The translations under genes were made by a program, and so were the position numbers. Below, in pieces: positions 32,053 to 38,068 of a stretch of DNA of 38,068 nt. The DNA lies in NCBI GenBank assembly GCA_012960315.1, contig DUBN01000005.1, forward strand, positions 4,490-42,557, written 5' to 3'. The DNA is from Acidimicrobiia bacterium (GTDB lineage Bacteria; Actinomycetota; Acidimicrobiia; Acidimicrobiales; Poriferisodalaceae). How positions within the stretch are numbered: position 1 is the first letter of the stretch; each line of letters begins with the position of its first letter. Below the pieces are notes generated by a model. The model was not told where the DNA came from. It was given only the letters and a program-made list of their open reading frames with translations, and made no database searches.

Positions 32053-32058
32053 TAAAGT
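32053..32058 (+). promoter_or_regulatory. -10-like TANNNT element (TAAAGT) for the DUF3151-mobA genes
   Basis: TAAAGT ends 6 bases before ATG 32065, with no Shine-Dalgarno sequence in between. It probably drives DUF3151, mobA and perhaps the genes beyond. Confidence 0.5.
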
Positions 32059-32064
32059 CACCGT

Positions 32065-32505
32065 ATGTCTGAGCATTCCATTCATCTGACACCAACAGGT
32101 CCACCCGAGACGATTATCGGACCCTATGACGCCGAAGCATTGAGTGCCTTGTCGGAGGTGCTCAATACGCCAGCATCAGACCAGCAGGAGCGTGTGGCAG
32201 AAATCGTTTCGCGGTGGCCCAGATTTTTGGATGGCTGGGTGGCCATGGGTCAGTTGGCCCATGGGCCAGTGGAGGCGTACGCGTACTTCCGAGTGGGCTA
32301 TCACCGAGGATTAGACACGCTACGTGCTGCTGGTTGGAAGGGCAGTGGATACGTTCGGTGGTCAGAAGAAACGAATCATGGCTTCCTGCGTTCACTATTA
32401 GGGCTTCACCGCGCTGCTACCGCCATTGGAGAAATTGATGAACAAGAACGATGCGCTCAGTTTTTAATGCAACTTGACCCATCGGGAGTGCCTGACGACG
32501 AATGA
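32065..32505 (+). CDS. DUF3151 family protein
   Basis: A 146-residue protein of the actinobacterial DUF3151 family. It is marked by ETIIGPYDAEALSAL, WPRFLDGWVAMGQLA, AYAYFRVGYHRGLDTLRAAGWKGSGYVRW and FLRSLLGLHRAATAIGEIDEQERCAQFLMQLDP. The helical, TPR-like pattern is conserved, but the function is unknown. It is one of the strongest lineage markers in the window. The stop overlaps the mobA start by four bases (ATGA), so the two are coupled; this may tie it to cofactor metabolism, but the link is only positional. Confidence 0.92.
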   Translation: MSEHSIHLTPTGPPETIIGPYDAEALSALSEVLNTPASDQQERVAEIVSRWPRFLDGWVAMGQLAHGPVEAYAYFRVGYHRGLDTLRAAGWKGSGYVRWSEETNHGFLRSLLGLHRAATAIGEIDEQERCAQFLMQLDPSGVPDDE

Positions 32506-33053
32506 GGATTACCGGGGCAGTGCTGTGTGGCGGAACATCAAGTCGCATGGGTCGCGATAAGGCCACATTGGACCTCAGGGGTCGCCCCATGGTCCAGTGG
32601 GTCGTAGACGCAATGAAGGAAGCTGGTGCGACAACCGTTGTTGCCCTGGGTGACCGCCCCGACCTGCAACTACCGGTGCTGGTTGATCGCGAGCCAGGCA
32701 GCGGGCCGCTCGGCGCCATAATCGGTGCCATTGAACAATTCGGCACACTCCTGGTCTGCCCATGCGACGTCCCTATGGTTTCATCCCAACTATTAAGAGA
32801 AATCATTTCAAGTGCTGGAGCAGCGAAAGAGTCAGTTGTCCTGGCACACGGCGGACATTTGGAGCCGCTGATCGGCCTCTACAAGGAAGAATCACTAGAA
32901 CTCTTGAAGGTTGGCTACAGCAAAGGGGCTCGCGGCCCAAAGACGGCGCTCAAGGTTCAGGACTACCACACAATCCAGGTTGCGCCCGAATGCGTGCAGA
33001 ATGTGAACACTCCGGAAGATTTGCAGTCTTTATTTTCGAAATTTGAGGTATAG
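32502..33053 (+). CDS. mobA: molybdenum cofactor guanylyltransferase
   Basis: A 183-residue nucleotidyltransferase that attaches GMP (or a related nucleotide) to molybdopterin. The N-terminal signature AVLCGGTSSRMGRDKATLDLRG (residues 6-27) binds GTP. LVCPCDVPMVSSQLL carries the metal Asp, and EPGSGPLGAIIGAI matches the PGPLaGi loop. The C terminus ends VNTPEDLQSL, the usual N-T-P-eDl motif. It is shorter than E. coli MobA by about ten residues but complete. CTP-type paralogs such as MocA cannot be excluded by eye, although GxSxRMGxDK favours MobA. It implies molybdenum enzymes elsewhere in the genome. Confidence 0.9.
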   Translation: MRITGAVLCGGTSSRMGRDKATLDLRGRPMVQWVVDAMKEAGATTVVALGDRPDLQLPVLVDREPGSGPLGAIIGAIEQFGTLLVCPCDVPMVSSQLLREIISSAGAAKESVVLAHGGHLEPLIGLYKEESLELLKVGYSKGARGPKTALKVQDYHTIQVAPECVQNVNTPEDLQSLFSKFEV

Positions 33054-33098
33054 AGCGCCACGGCAACGACCTATCCTTTGACCTCGAAAGGTAATCGA

Positions 33099-33416
33099 GT
33101 GGAACTCCCTGAGATTAGCGTCGACCAATTGGCTCCCGAACTGGCATCAGGAGCCAGGCTCCTTGATGTGCGAGAAGTTGAAGAATGGCAGGACGCGAGA
33201 GTCCCAGGCGCGAAGCTGCTGCCCCTCGGTGAAGTAGTCGATCGATTGACTGAAATCTCGACCAACGGACGGCTGTACGTGATCTGCAAAAGCGGGGGGA
33301 GAAGCGCAAACGCTTGCGAATTTCTTCGCATGAGCGGTATTGATGCTGTCAACGTTACGGGCGGGACGCTTGCCTGGATCGAATCAGGTCGAGAAGTCGA
33401 CTCAGGATCCGTGTGA
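33099..33416 (+). CDS. rhodanese-like domain protein
   Basis: A 105-residue single rhodanese domain. LLDVREVEEWQDARVPGAKLLPL is followed by the active loop VICKSGGRSANAC with the sulfur-accepting Cys63, and then GIDAVNVTGGTLAWIESG. It probably carries persulfide sulfur in thio-cofactor or cyanide metabolism. GTG 33099 is used because AAAGG at 33087-33091 is well spaced; a TTG at 33078 is possible but would only add seven unsupported residues. The stop overlaps the RNase D start by four bases (GTGA). Confidence 0.92.
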   Translation: MELPEISVDQLAPELASGARLLDVREVEEWQDARVPGAKLLPLGEVVDRLTEISTNGRLYVICKSGGRSANACEFLRMSGIDAVNVTGGTLAWIESGREVDSGSV

Positions 33417-34654
33417 CTTTTCGTCGCCGCCGATTAGGTGGCCAACCCTCTACGCCTCAATCTGTATCGACGCCTGGCTCAGAAGCGGCGGATTACGAAT
33501 GGGTGGACAACCAAGATGTGTTCAACGATCTAGTTACCCACGCGTTATCAGCAGAGCGAATTGCAGTTGATACGGAGTTTCACCGCGAACGGACATATTG
33601 GCCCAGAGTCGCTCTTCTGCAGATCGCAGTCGAAAATAATATTTTTCTTGTTGACCCTTTAGAAGTCGATCTTAAGCCGTTAGAAGCAGTCCTCGATAGC
33701 GACGTTCTTTGGGTTATGCATGCGTCTTCGCAAGATCTCGAAGTGATGGAACGGGCGTGCGGTGTCATTCCACGCCACTTGTTTGACACTCAAATCGCTG
33801 CTGGCTTCGCGGGTATGTCGACCCCATCACTGTCTGCACTTGTTGAACGGTACGTCGGTCATCGCTTACCTAAAGGTGACCGGTTAACCGATTGGTTCGA
33901 ACGACCCCTGCGACCCACCCAACGCGACTATGCGGCTAGTGACGTGCTGTACCTCTTTGAACTGCATGACCGTTTGACGGCCGATCTTGAGCAACGAGGG
34001 CGCTTGGATTGGGCCACAACTGAATCTGATCCGTCGAGTTGGTACACAAAACCAACTTTGCCAGTCGAGCTCGCATGGACCCGAATTAAAGAAGCCCGCC
34101 ATCTCCGAGGCTCGGCCCGTTGCGTAGCATCGGTTCTGGCAGAGTGGAGAGAGCGAACTGCGCAAAATAAAGACTTGCCGACTCGGTTCATTCTCTCGGA
34201 TCTAGCGTTGGTAGGAGTAGCGCAGCGCGCTCCGAAAAACTCTGAGGAGTTAAAGGGAGTACGGGGCTTAGACGGCCGGTACATGAAAGACCGTGCAGCT
34301 GACGAAATACTTTCCCTAGTAGCCGAAGGATTGAGACGACCTTCGGAGGATGTTCCCACACTTGATATTGAAGAGGGACCCAAGCTAGATAAAGAACTCC
34401 GAGCTGCGGTAACCCTGGTATCGGCTTGGGTATCTCAAGTAGCGAAGGACGAGTCACTTGACCCAGCGTTACTCGCCACGCGCGCAGATATTACTGACTT
34501 ATTAAGGGGATCTAAAAATGCCCGGCTATCTACCGGATGGCGAGTGGATCTGGTGGGGAACCGCATCCAGGATCTTGTGACGGGTCGAGCAGCCGTGGCG
34601 TTCGATCCCCGAGGAGGACTGGTTCTCGAACCCCGCGTTCGGCGAGAAAATTAA
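33413..34654 (+). CDS. rnd: ribonuclease D (DEDDy exonuclease with HRDC region)
   Basis: A 413-residue RNase D homolog, a 3'-5' exoribonuclease for tRNA and stable RNA maturation. DEDDy motifs: D53 and E55 in IAVDTEFHRERTYWPRVALLQIA, Asp in MHASSQDLEVME, and the Tyr/Asp pair in RDYAASDVLYLFELHDRL. An HRDC-like region lies around residues 215-300 (LAEWRERTAQNKDLPTRFILSD), and a second helical domain ends the protein. The first 30 residues are basic and low in complexity, as in actinobacterial versions. The start is GTG 33413, coupled to the rhodanese gene. Family members in actinobacteria lack RNase T, so this may be the main tRNA trimmer. Confidence 0.93.
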   Translation: MTFRRRRLGGQPSTPQSVSTPGSEAADYEWVDNQDVFNDLVTHALSAERIAVDTEFHRERTYWPRVALLQIAVENNIFLVDPLEVDLKPLEAVLDSDVLWVMHASSQDLEVMERACGVIPRHLFDTQIAAGFAGMSTPSLSALVERYVGHRLPKGDRLTDWFERPLRPTQRDYAASDVLYLFELHDRLTADLEQRGRLDWATTESDPSSWYTKPTLPVELAWTRIKEARHLRGSARCVASVLAEWRERTAQNKDLPTRFILSDLALVGVAQRAPKNSEELKGVRGLDGRYMKDRAADEILSLVAEGLRRPSEDVPTLDIEEGPKLDKELRAAVTLVSAWVSQVAKDESLDPALLATRADITDLLRGSKNARLSTGWRVDLVGNRIQDLVTGRAAVAFDPRGGLVLEPRVRREN

Positions 34655-34795
34655 AAGAAACGAAAATTCGACCGCTATGGACTCAAATTCTTGCGCGTAA
34701 ATCTGATAGAACGAAGGGGTCGCAATGCGTTGATTTAGGTAGCTAACTCAGTTGCTGCGCGACGAAGAAGGCGATTTGGAGACGAGGAGCCATCC
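34655..34795. other. 141-base intergenic region
   Basis: It lies between RNase D and a small acidic protein gene. It contains the strong ribosome binding site GAGGAG at 34784-34789 for the next gene. I see no tRNA, terminator or repeat; a promoter is presumably present but I cannot place it. Confidence 0.5.
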
Positions 34796-35029
34796 GTGAA
34801 GAAGGGTCGGCATCGCCGGTACGAAGAGGCGCGTAAATTCCAACGGGAAAATGCTGAAGCTTCTTTTACCGTGGAAGACTTTGATTTCGAAGAGCCAGAT
34901 CTGTTTTCTAAAGACAAAGAAGACGATCCGGATGACCAATATGGAGACGTAGCCGAAAAATACGATGACTACTCCGAGTTGGCGGCAAAATACGCAGACT
35001 TCGACGAAAGCGACGAAGAGAAAACTTAA
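34796..35029 (+). CDS. small acidic protein of unknown function
   Basis: A 77-residue protein starting at GTG with an ideal GAGGAG ribosome binding site six bases upstream. The N terminus is basic (KKGRHRRYEEARKFQRE). The rest is very acidic, rich in Asp, Glu and Tyr (VEDFDFEEPDLFSK, DDQYGDVAEKYDDYSELAAKYADFDESDEE). No fold, Cys or membrane segment is evident, and it may be largely disordered. The charge split suggests a nucleic-acid- or ribosome-associated or partner-binding tail. I do not recognise a family. It is convergent with the cysteine-cluster gene, 10 bases apart. Confidence 0.7.
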   Translation: MKKGRHRRYEEARKFQRENAEASFTVEDFDFEEPDLFSKDKEDDPDDQYGDVAEKYDDYSELAAKYADFDESDEEKT

Positions 35030-35039
35030 GCCCGCGAAA

Positions 35040-35786
35040 TTAGCGTCGCCTAACGGTGGGGTGCGGTAACAGCGAGCTTCGAGTCCGTCGTTTGTCTAGT
35101 TCGGCGCGTAGCCAGCCGTACACCACAGACCCACAGATGGCGGACAGTTCCTGCTCCATCTGGAGGTAGACGGCGTGCTCACCAACATGAGCTTGGTCTT
35201 CACTTGTGCACCACCACCACACGTCGGTTTCTTCGCCACCCCAGTCGCGCCGCTCCCATTCACGCACCATTGTGTATATGTGCCCTGTCACCGTTTCGTG
35301 ATCTTCGCGACGAAGTGGCGCCTGCCAACAGATTTCTGGCTTGGTTCTCATCGGATGAGAATCGGATTGAATTGCGAGATGATGAAACGCGCAACCTGCG
35401 CCATTGCCATGGTCTGGTCGATTTTGGAAAATACACGCCCCGTCTACGACGCGAGTTCGCCACCAGCCCGCTTCGTCTTGCCATAAACCGCCACCGAGAC
35501 TTTCGGCTGTATTGCGGTGTTGCCAGAGATCACCTGTCAACCTTTCAATCTGATTTCTCACGTGTTCTAAGTCTTCGGCATCTGAAATATAAGCACCATG
35601 AGTGCAGCAGCCCAGTTGTTGTTCAGGAGCGGGTTCCGCTGCAGTCCCTGGGCATCCTGCCCCGTAAATACAAGTCCAGTTGCTAGCGAGGAAAGTAATA
35701 TCGAATAGCCAAGTGCGGTGCTCGCCGGGATCCTCGAACGATAACCATTCGCGATCATGACTAGAAGACGTTAAGGGCGTCGCCAC
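35040..35786 (-). CDS. cysteine-cluster protein of unknown function
   Basis: A 248-residue actinobacterial-type protein with a set of conserved cysteines: C39 and C45 (CIYGAGC), C60-C61 (GCCTHGAY), C118 (GACIF), C132 (GCAFHH), C153 (EICWQ) and one in WWWCTSED. The framework WLSFEDPGEHRTWLFDITFLASNWTC and VYGWLRAEL is also distinctive. The cysteine pattern resembles zinc- or iron-chelating YkgJ/DUF3109-type proteins and suggests a metal or Fe-S site. The function is not known to me. GTG 35786 is the only good start and has TAGGCT six bases before it. It is divergent from glcD, with only 25-28 bases between start codons. Confidence 0.8.
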   Translation of the reverse strand: MATPLTSSSHDREWLSFEDPGEHRTWLFDITFLASNWTCIYGAGCPGTAAEPAPEQQLGCCTHGAYISDAEDLEHVRNQIERLTGDLWQHRNTAESLGGGLWQDEAGWWRTRVVDGACIFQNRPDHGNGAGCAFHHLAIQSDSHPMRTKPEICWQAPLRREDHETVTGHIYTMVREWERRDWGGEETDVWWWCTSEDQAHVGEHAVYLQMEQELSAICGSVVYGWLRAELDKRRTRSSLLPHPTVRRR

Positions 35787-35792
35787 GGACCC

Positions 35793-35798
35793 AGCCTA
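35793..35798 (-). promoter_or_regulatory. -10-like TANNNT element (TAGGCT) for the cysteine-cluster gene
   Basis: On the minus strand TAGGCT ends 6 bases before GTG 35786. It overlaps the plus-strand TACGAT (35797-35802) that could serve glcD. Confidence 0.45.
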
Positions 35799-35801
35799 CG
35801 A

Positions 35802-35807
35802 TACGTT
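35802..35807 (+). promoter_or_regulatory. -10-like TANNNT element (TACGTT) for glcD
   Basis: TACGTT ends 7 bases before ATG 35815 and 4 before ATG 35812, so the spacing rule favours 35815. An alternative TACGAT lies at 35797-35802. Confidence 0.4.
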
Positions 35808-35814
35808 CATCATG

Positions 35815-37251
35815 ATGCCGCGACCTGTAGAGAAGCCTCTTCTTGACGAACTTCAAACACTTCTAGGAGACCGCGCTCGAGCTGAAGATTTTGAGCTAGG
35901 TCTATATGGCAAAGACGGCTCGGTTCTTGAGGGTCGCCCGGCGGTACTTTGTTTGCCCGTAAACAGTGAAGAAGTCCAACGTATTGTTGAGATTTGTGGA
36001 AAATATGAACGGCCATTTACCGCACGAGGATCTGGAACCGGCTTAGCCGGAGGGGCTGTTCCAGTTGGCGATCCGGTAGTAATCGCAACCGCGAAGATGA
36101 ACAAGATCATCGAAGTTGATTTGGACAATCGCATTGCTTGGGTGGAGCCTGGGGTACTTAATCTTGATCTAAGTACCCAACTGAAACCTTTAGGGTTTCA
36201 CTTCGCCCCGGACCCGTCCAGTCAACAAGTGTGCTCGATCGGAGGAAATGTCGCGAACAACAGCGGAGGACCTCACTGTTTGGCGTATGGCGTGACCAGC
36301 GCCCATGTTGCAGCTATCGAAGTTGTTCTTCCCGATGGAACAGTCACGGTCTTGGGTGACCTGTCCGCAGAGCCGTCAGGGTATGACTTACGAGGTCTGT
36401 TTATCGGTTCGGAAGGGACCATGGGAGTCGCGACCAAAATCGCGGTTCGCTTGACCCAGAACCCACCCGAAGTGCGTACTTTGCTGCTGGATTTTGCTGA
36501 CGTAAGGGATGGCGCAGCGGCGGTCTCGGCGATCATTGCTCAAGGCCTCATACCCGCAGCGTTGGAAATGATGGACCATCGGGCCATTGAAGTAGTTGAA
36601 GCGTTCGTCAACGCTGGCTACCCAACTGAAGCTGACGCTGTGCTCTTAGTGGAACTGGACGGTCTTCCTGGGGGTGTTGAAAATGGGGTCGACATAGTTC
36701 GACGAGTCGCAGAAGCTCATCATGTTGGCACGGTGCGACTTGCAGCGGATGAAGCTGAAAGAGCGCTGCTCTGGAAAGGTAGGAAGAATGCTTTTGGCGC
36801 CGTCGCACGCATCAAACCTGACTATTACCTCCATGACACGGTCGTGCCGCGAGGAAAGCTAGTCGAAGTACTCGAGAAGGTTTATCGAATCGCCGACGTG
36901 TACAACCTGATTGCTATCAACGTGTTCCATGCTGGAGATGGCAATCTGCATCCAATTCTGGCGTACGACAGTCGCGAGCCTGGTGTTCTGGAGCGGGTGC
37001 ACGCAGCGGGGAGAGCAATCATCACTGCATCGATCGAGGCTGGAGGCGTGCTGAGTGGTGAGCATGGGATAGGTCTTGAGAAGCGCGATTACATGGGCAT
37101 GCTTTTCAGCGAACATGATATGGCTACGCAAGATTTGATTCGCGAGGCTTTTGACCCAGAGGGTTTAGCGAACCCTCTAAAGGTTCTCCCGTCAGGTTCT
37201 CGATGTAGCGATTCATTTGGGCAGCACGTCCCGGAAGGCGCGTGGGTGTGA
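35815..37251 (+). CDS. glcD: glycolate oxidase subunit GlcD
   Basis: A 478-residue FAD-dependent subunit of glycolate (D-lactate) oxidase, which oxidises glycolate to glyoxylate. FAD-binding motifs: FTARGSGTGLAGGAVPVGDP, SSQQVCSIGGNVANNSGGPHCLAYG, and LFIGSEGTMGVATKIAVRL. The cap domain has NVFHAGDGNLHPILAYD and SGEHGIGLEKRDYMGMLF, followed by EAFDPEGLANPLKVLP. ATG 35812 immediately precedes this ATG; the spacing of the TACGTT box favours 35815. It overlaps glcE by four bases (GTGA), the normal glcDE order, and glcF is expected beyond the window. The substrate pair suggests processing of algal or photorespiratory glycolate, if the host is marine. Confidence 0.94.
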   Translation: MPRPVEKPLLDELQTLLGDRARAEDFELGLYGKDGSVLEGRPAVLCLPVNSEEVQRIVEICGKYERPFTARGSGTGLAGGAVPVGDPVVIATAKMNKIIEVDLDNRIAWVEPGVLNLDLSTQLKPLGFHFAPDPSSQQVCSIGGNVANNSGGPHCLAYGVTSAHVAAIEVVLPDGTVTVLGDLSAEPSGYDLRGLFIGSEGTMGVATKIAVRLTQNPPEVRTLLLDFADVRDGAAAVSAIIAQGLIPAALEMMDHRAIEVVEAFVNAGYPTEADAVLLVELDGLPGGVENGVDIVRRVAEAHHVGTVRLAADEAERALLWKGRKNAFGAVARIKPDYYLHDTVVPRGKLVEVLEKVYRIADVYNLIAINVFHAGDGNLHPILAYDSREPGVLERVHAAGRAIITASIEAGGVLSGEHGIGLEKRDYMGMLFSEHDMATQDLIREAFDPEGLANPLKVLPSGSRCSDSFGQHVPEGAWV

Positions 37252-38068
37252 ATACGCAGCACTTCATCGAGGAACCGATTCTCCAATTTGCGTCTGATGT
37301 CGGATCGGTAGGTCCAGTAACCGTCGTTGGCGGCCGAACCCAATGGGAAGTAGGGGGACTGCCCCTCCTCGGTTCGCGCGAAGTTCGCGCGCCCACCGGC
37401 GTTTGGTCACATGAGCCGGAAGAAATGACCGTCCGGTGTGGAGCTGGGACTTCGATTAGGGAGTTGAACGAGAAATGTGCACAATTCGGACAGATGGTGC
37501 CTTTCGACTTGAACCCCGAGGCGACCGTTGGCGGAGCGCTTGCTGTGGGGCGGACCGGTTTTCGACGTCTTCGGTACGGACCCATTCGAGACTTCGTACT
37601 TCGGATTAGACACATAGACCACAGTGGACTGCTGGTGACCTCGGGTGGGCCGACGGTAAAGAACGTCTCGGGTTACGATCTGTGCCGTCTCCTCGTCGGG
37701 TCACTAGGTAAATTGGGCTGTATAGCCGAGGTGATCTTGCGATGTTTGCCGATCCCCGAGACGACCCAATGGCTTACCGGAACGGGTGACCCCTTCAAAA
37801 TTTACAACCAGTTGTATCGGCCCTCTTCGATCCTATGGAACGGAGACCAGGTGTGGGTTTGCCTCGAAGGCGTAAAGTCCGATGTTGAGTCCCAGGCGGC
37901 TCTCCTTGGTTTTGAAGAAGTGAGCTCGCCGCCCAGCTTTCCGACCCGCGGAAGAATGTCGCTTGAACCGAAAGCGCTTCGAGGTCTCGTCGACGATTCC
38001 AAAGATTGGCTTGCTGAAATCGGTGTGGGCGTCGTTCACTGCGCCGAGACGCAAACCCCAGTACCACT
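37248..38068 (+). CDS. glcE: glycolate oxidase FAD-binding subunit GlcE, 3' truncated
   Basis: An open frame runs from GTG 37248 to the window end (273 codons so far), so the gene is cut on its right side. It shows the GlcE pattern: APTGVWSHEPEEMTVRCGAGTSIRELNEKCAQFGQMVPFDLNPEATVGGALAVGRTGFRRLRYGPIRDF, and the classic KNVSGYDLCRLLVGSLGKLG region. GlcE is a second flavoprotein-fold subunit that joins GlcD and the Fe-S subunit GlcF. Its start overlaps the glcD stop by four bases (GTGA), giving translational coupling. The extent of the missing C terminus is perhaps 100 residues, judging by family length. Confidence 0.92.
   Translation, partial: MNTQHFIEEPILQFASDVGSVGPVTVVGGRTQWEVGGLPLLGSREVRAPTGVWSHEPEEMTVRCGAGTSIRELNEKCAQFGQMVPFDLNPEATVGGALAVGRTGFRRLRYGPIRDFVLRIRHIDHSGLLVTSGGPTVKNVSGYDLCRLLVGSLGKLGCIAEVILRCLPIPETTQWLTGTGDPFKIYNQLYRPSSILWNGDQVWVCLEGVKSDVESQAALLGFEEVSSPPSFPTRGRMSLEPKALRGLVDDSKDWLAEIGVGVVHCAETQTPVP

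Noticed and set aside
1-38068. Mobile elements, CRISPR arrays, prophage or genomic island borders.
   Set aside because: No transposase, integrase, direct-repeat spacer array or sharp composition change is visible.

Overview
The window looks like ordinary chromosome from an actinobacterium, most likely an uncultured, possibly marine, member of the Acidimicrobiia. This placement is inferred from gene content: a DUF3151 protein, an actinobacterial-type cysteine-cluster protein, GYW-repeat surface proteins, RNase D with an HRDC region, and many lipid and acyl-CoA genes. GC content is moderate and even. I see no insertion sequence, phage, CRISPR array, tRNA or rRNA gene. Genes are tightly packed on both strands, and no gene-free stretch exceeds about 220 bases.

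Left part (1-9200): a truncated HSL-type esterase overlaps a penicillin-acylase-family amidase. Next comes an AhpD-like gene whose reading frame crosses an in-frame TGA exactly where the second active-site cysteine of CxxC belongs. A good bacterial SECIS-like hairpin follows the TGA, so I read the gene as a selenoprotein. Then follow an acyl-CoA dehydrogenase, an M20 metallopeptidase, a lipoprotein and an N-acyl-D-amino-acid deacylase.

Middle (9200-22130): cyclophilin, two enoyl-CoA hydratase-family proteins, a CPA2 cation:proton antiporter with a Usp-like tail, an inositol-monophosphatase-family phosphatase, an AI-2E/PerM-type membrane protein, a DUF4031 protein coupled to a DUF3524 (queuosine-tRNA mannosyltransferase-like) glycosyltransferase, a secreted M23 peptidase with GYW repeats, an alpha/beta hydrolase, an AtuA (DUF1446) protein, a fumarylacetoacetate-hydrolase-family protein and a degenerate GGDEF protein.

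Right part (22130-38068): a third enoyl-CoA hydratase; a leftward overlapping unit of glycerophosphodiesterase, FAD-linked oxidase and gamma-glutamyltransferase; a SirB1-type protein; a second acyl-CoA dehydrogenase; a histidine phosphatase; an atypical pyruvate kinase; an alpha/beta hydrolase; DUF3151 - mobA - rhodanese - RNase D; a small acidic protein; a cysteine-cluster protein; and glcD-glcE, the latter cut by the window end.

The recurring functions are amide and peptide scavenging (penicillin acylase, M20, D-aminoacylase, gamma-glutamyltransferase), acyl-CoA and terpenoid-like catabolism, and hydroxyacid oxidation. Two features stand out: the probable selenoprotein, and a systematic promoter pattern in which TANNNT lies 6-8 bases before the start codon of about a dozen genes. 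That pattern implies widespread leaderless transcription and helps choose several start codons.
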